From the NCBI GenBank assembly GCA_903889845.1, contig CAISZB010000278.1:1-6256 (forward strand): a stretch of 6,256 bases of DNA, read 5' to 3'. Positions 4,889 to 6,256 of this stretch are shown here, piece after piece. Below the pieces are notes generated by a model that was given only the letters and a program-made list of their open reading frames with translations, had not been told where the DNA came from and ran no database searches. The translations under genes were made by a program, and so were the position numbers. The stretch is from an uncultured Verrucomicrobium sp. (GTDB lineage Bacteria > Verrucomicrobiota > Verrucomicrobiia > Methylacidiphilales > GAS474). Each line of letters begins with the position of its first letter. Position 1 is the first letter of the stretch.

Positions 4889-6256
4889 ATGCCCTCCCTC
4901 CTCACCGGCAAGAATCCCCCGATCCGCGAAAAGCGCCTCGACACCCTCAGCGCCTACGTCGGCGAGGTCGGCCCCCTGCTCGCCGAATTCGACAAAGTCA
5001 ACGCGCAGGGCGCCCAGCAAGGCGTCGAGCAGCGCATCCGCACCTTCAGCCAAAGCACCCCGGACGACCTCGTCACCGCCCTCGCCCTCCTCTCCCGCCT
5101 CCGCGACGTCGCCCTCATCGTCCACGGCCCGCGGGGATGCGCCGCCTCCCTCCTTGCGGGCGGAAGCCGCTGGCTGACGACGAACATCAACCAGCGGGAG
5201 ACCATCCTCGGTGCCGACGCCAAGCTCCGGGAGGCCGTCCGCCTCCTCCACCGGCGTGGCCAGGGCTCGCTCCGGGCCCTCTTCATCGTCGCCACCCCCT
5301 CCGTCGCCATCAACAATGACGACATCCTCTCCGTGGTCGAGGAACTGGGGGACGAACTCGATCTCCCCATCCTCCCCGTCTTCACCTCCGGCTTCAGTTC
5401 GAAGACCGCAGTCCAGGGCGCCGACATCGCCTTCCACAGTCTGCTGAAATGCGCCCGCCTCACGCCGATCCCCGAAGGGGAACCGGGCCATCCGCCCCTC
5501 CGACGGAACAACCTCGTCAACCTCCTCTCCGTTTCCGAATTGCCCGAAGAACGGGCCGAGGCCGAGCGCCTCCTCGCCGCCCTCGGCCTCGAAAGCCTCA
5601 CCTTGCCGAACGGCGCGGGCATCGACGCCTTCCGCCACACCGCCTCCGCCGCGGCCTCGATCCCCCTCGACTTCGACGAGGCCCACTACCTCGGCACCGC
5701 GCTGCAACAAGTCGCCGACATCCCCTACCTCCCCCTGCCCCGCCCCATCGGCGTCGCCAACACGGGCCGTTGGCTCTTCGGCATCGGGAAGGCCCTCCAT
5801 CGGGAGGGTGCCGCCCAGGCCCTGCACACCCGGGAAATCACCGCCCCGCCGCTCGTCGACCTCCTCACCTCGGCCCCCCTGCGCGGCGTCCGCGTCCACC
5901 TCAGTCTCCCGCCCGCGACGGCCCTCGGCCTCCTCGACCTCGTCCGCGAACTCGGCGGGGAACCCGTCGGCCTCACCGTCACCCACCTCGACCGCCTCCA
6001 CCTCGAGGCTCTGCGGGAACACCACCGCCGCTTCCCATCGCTCCAGCTCCACGTCGGCAACCAACAGGGCTTCGAGGAGGTCAACCTCCTCCAGCGCCTC
6101 CGGCCCGATCTCTACCTCGGCCTGGGACAAGGCGGCAGCCTCGTCCAGGCGGCCCGCCTCGGCATCCCCGCCGTGGCGTTGGAGCGCGTCCCCCTGATCG
6201 GCTACCGCAGCCTCCCCGCCTTCGCCCGGCAGGTGGCCAAGGCCCTGACGAACCGG
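4889..6256 (+). CDS. Divergent NifD/NifK-family subunit of a nitrogenase-like reductase (3' end cut by window)
   Basis: The frame from ATG 4889 stays open to the window edge (456 codons seen). It starts 2 bp after the NifH-like gene, as expected for the partner subunit. Family features: VHGPRGC at 78-84, the counterpart of the NifD HGPxGC loop; RETILGADAKL at 103-113, matching the ExxIvFGGxxKL pattern; ATP then NNDDI at 135-146, where NifD has ECP then GDDI; GFSS then GADIAFHSLL at 168-186; and LGIPAVA then PLIGY at 424-439, the usual C-terminal signature, so little is probably missing. Only two cysteines are present, Cys84 and Cys188. There is no cysteine before residue 84 and Thr136 sits about where NifD has its third P-cluster Cys, so at most one classical ligand remains. 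No Cys/His pair for FeMo-cofactor is recognisable. Whether it is the D- or K-type subunit is undecided; a second subunit may follow downstream. Family membership is well supported, substrate unknown. Confidence 0.82.
   Translation, partial: MPSLLTGKNPPIREKRLDTLSAYVGEVGPLLAEFDKVNAQGAQQGVEQRIRTFSQSTPDDLVTALALLSRLRDVALIVHGPRGCAASLLAGGSRWLTTNINQRETILGADAKLREAVRLLHRRGQGSLRALFIVATPSVAINNDDILSVVEELGDELDLPILPVFTSGFSSKTAVQGADIAFHSLLKCARLTPIPEGEPGHPPLRRNNLVNLLSVSELPEERAEAERLLAALGLESLTLPNGAGIDAFRHTASAAASIPLDFDEAHYLGTALQQVADIPYLPLPRPIGVANTGRWLFGIGKALHREGAAQALHTREITAPPLVDLLTSAPLRGVRVHLSLPPATALGLLDLVRELGGEPVGLTVTHLDRLHLEALREHHRRFPSLQLHVGNQQGFEEVNLLQRLRPDLYLGLGQGGSLVQAARLGIPAVALERVPLIGYRSLPAFARQVAKALTNR

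Noticed and set aside
4733..6130. A 465-codon open frame on the - strand opposite the NifD/K-like gene
   Set aside because: Glu/Gly/Val-rich antisense translation without motifs, while the + strand frame matches the NifD/K family along its length and is spaced 2 bp from the NifH-like gene.
4008..6256. True nitrogen-fixing nifHD genes
   Set aside because: The second subunit lacks the P-cluster and FeMo-cofactor ligands of NifD, and no nif maturation gene such as nifE, nifN or a NifB-type CX3CX2C protein is in the window.

Overview
The window is GC-rich and strongly biased to C-ending codons (CTC, GTC, ATC, GCC, GGC), apart from one short AT-rich island near the left end. All five supportable genes lie on the + strand and are packed tightly, with a 4-bp overlap and gaps of 22, 6 and 2 bp. 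This looks like a single operon that runs off the right edge. None of the starts has a clear Shine-Dalgarno sequence. The style is that of a high-GC Gram-negative bacterium. A verrucomicrobial (Opitutales-like) host is my guess from style only and cannot be shown from this window.

Layout: (1) 1-149 is non-coding as far as can be supported and holds the AT-rich probable promoter region with a 7-bp inverted repeat. (2) 150-1406 encodes a radical SAM protein. (3) 1403-2701 encodes a 12-helix-type major facilitator superfamily transporter, coupled to the first gene by an ATGA overlap. (4) 2724-4001 encodes a second radical SAM protein, clearly a paralogue of the first. (5) 4008-4886 encodes a NifH-family iron protein with all the hallmark residues. 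(6) 4889 to the end encodes a very divergent NifD/NifK-family subunit, cut by the window edge close to its natural C-terminus.

The set looks like a nitrogenase-like reductase of the non-nitrogen-fixing groups (the broad assemblage called group IV/Nfl, whose characterised relatives include the F430 enzyme CfbCD and methylthio-alkane reductase; DPOR and COR are more distant relatives). The NifH-like protein would hydrolyse ATP and deliver electrons to the NifD/K-like partner. That partner keeps only one cysteine at a classical P-cluster position and has no recognisable FeMo-cofactor ligands, so it is neither a nitrogenase nor an ordinary cofactor scaffold. Two radical SAM paralogues share an unusual CX8CX2C cluster motif and flank a transporter, which suggests a pathway that makes, modifies or imports and reduces a small molecule or cofactor. 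The substrate cannot be read from the sequence. I regard the combination of twin CX8CX2C radical SAM enzymes, an MFS carrier, a canonical-looking NifH and a cysteine-poor NifD/K as the candidate undescribed system here.
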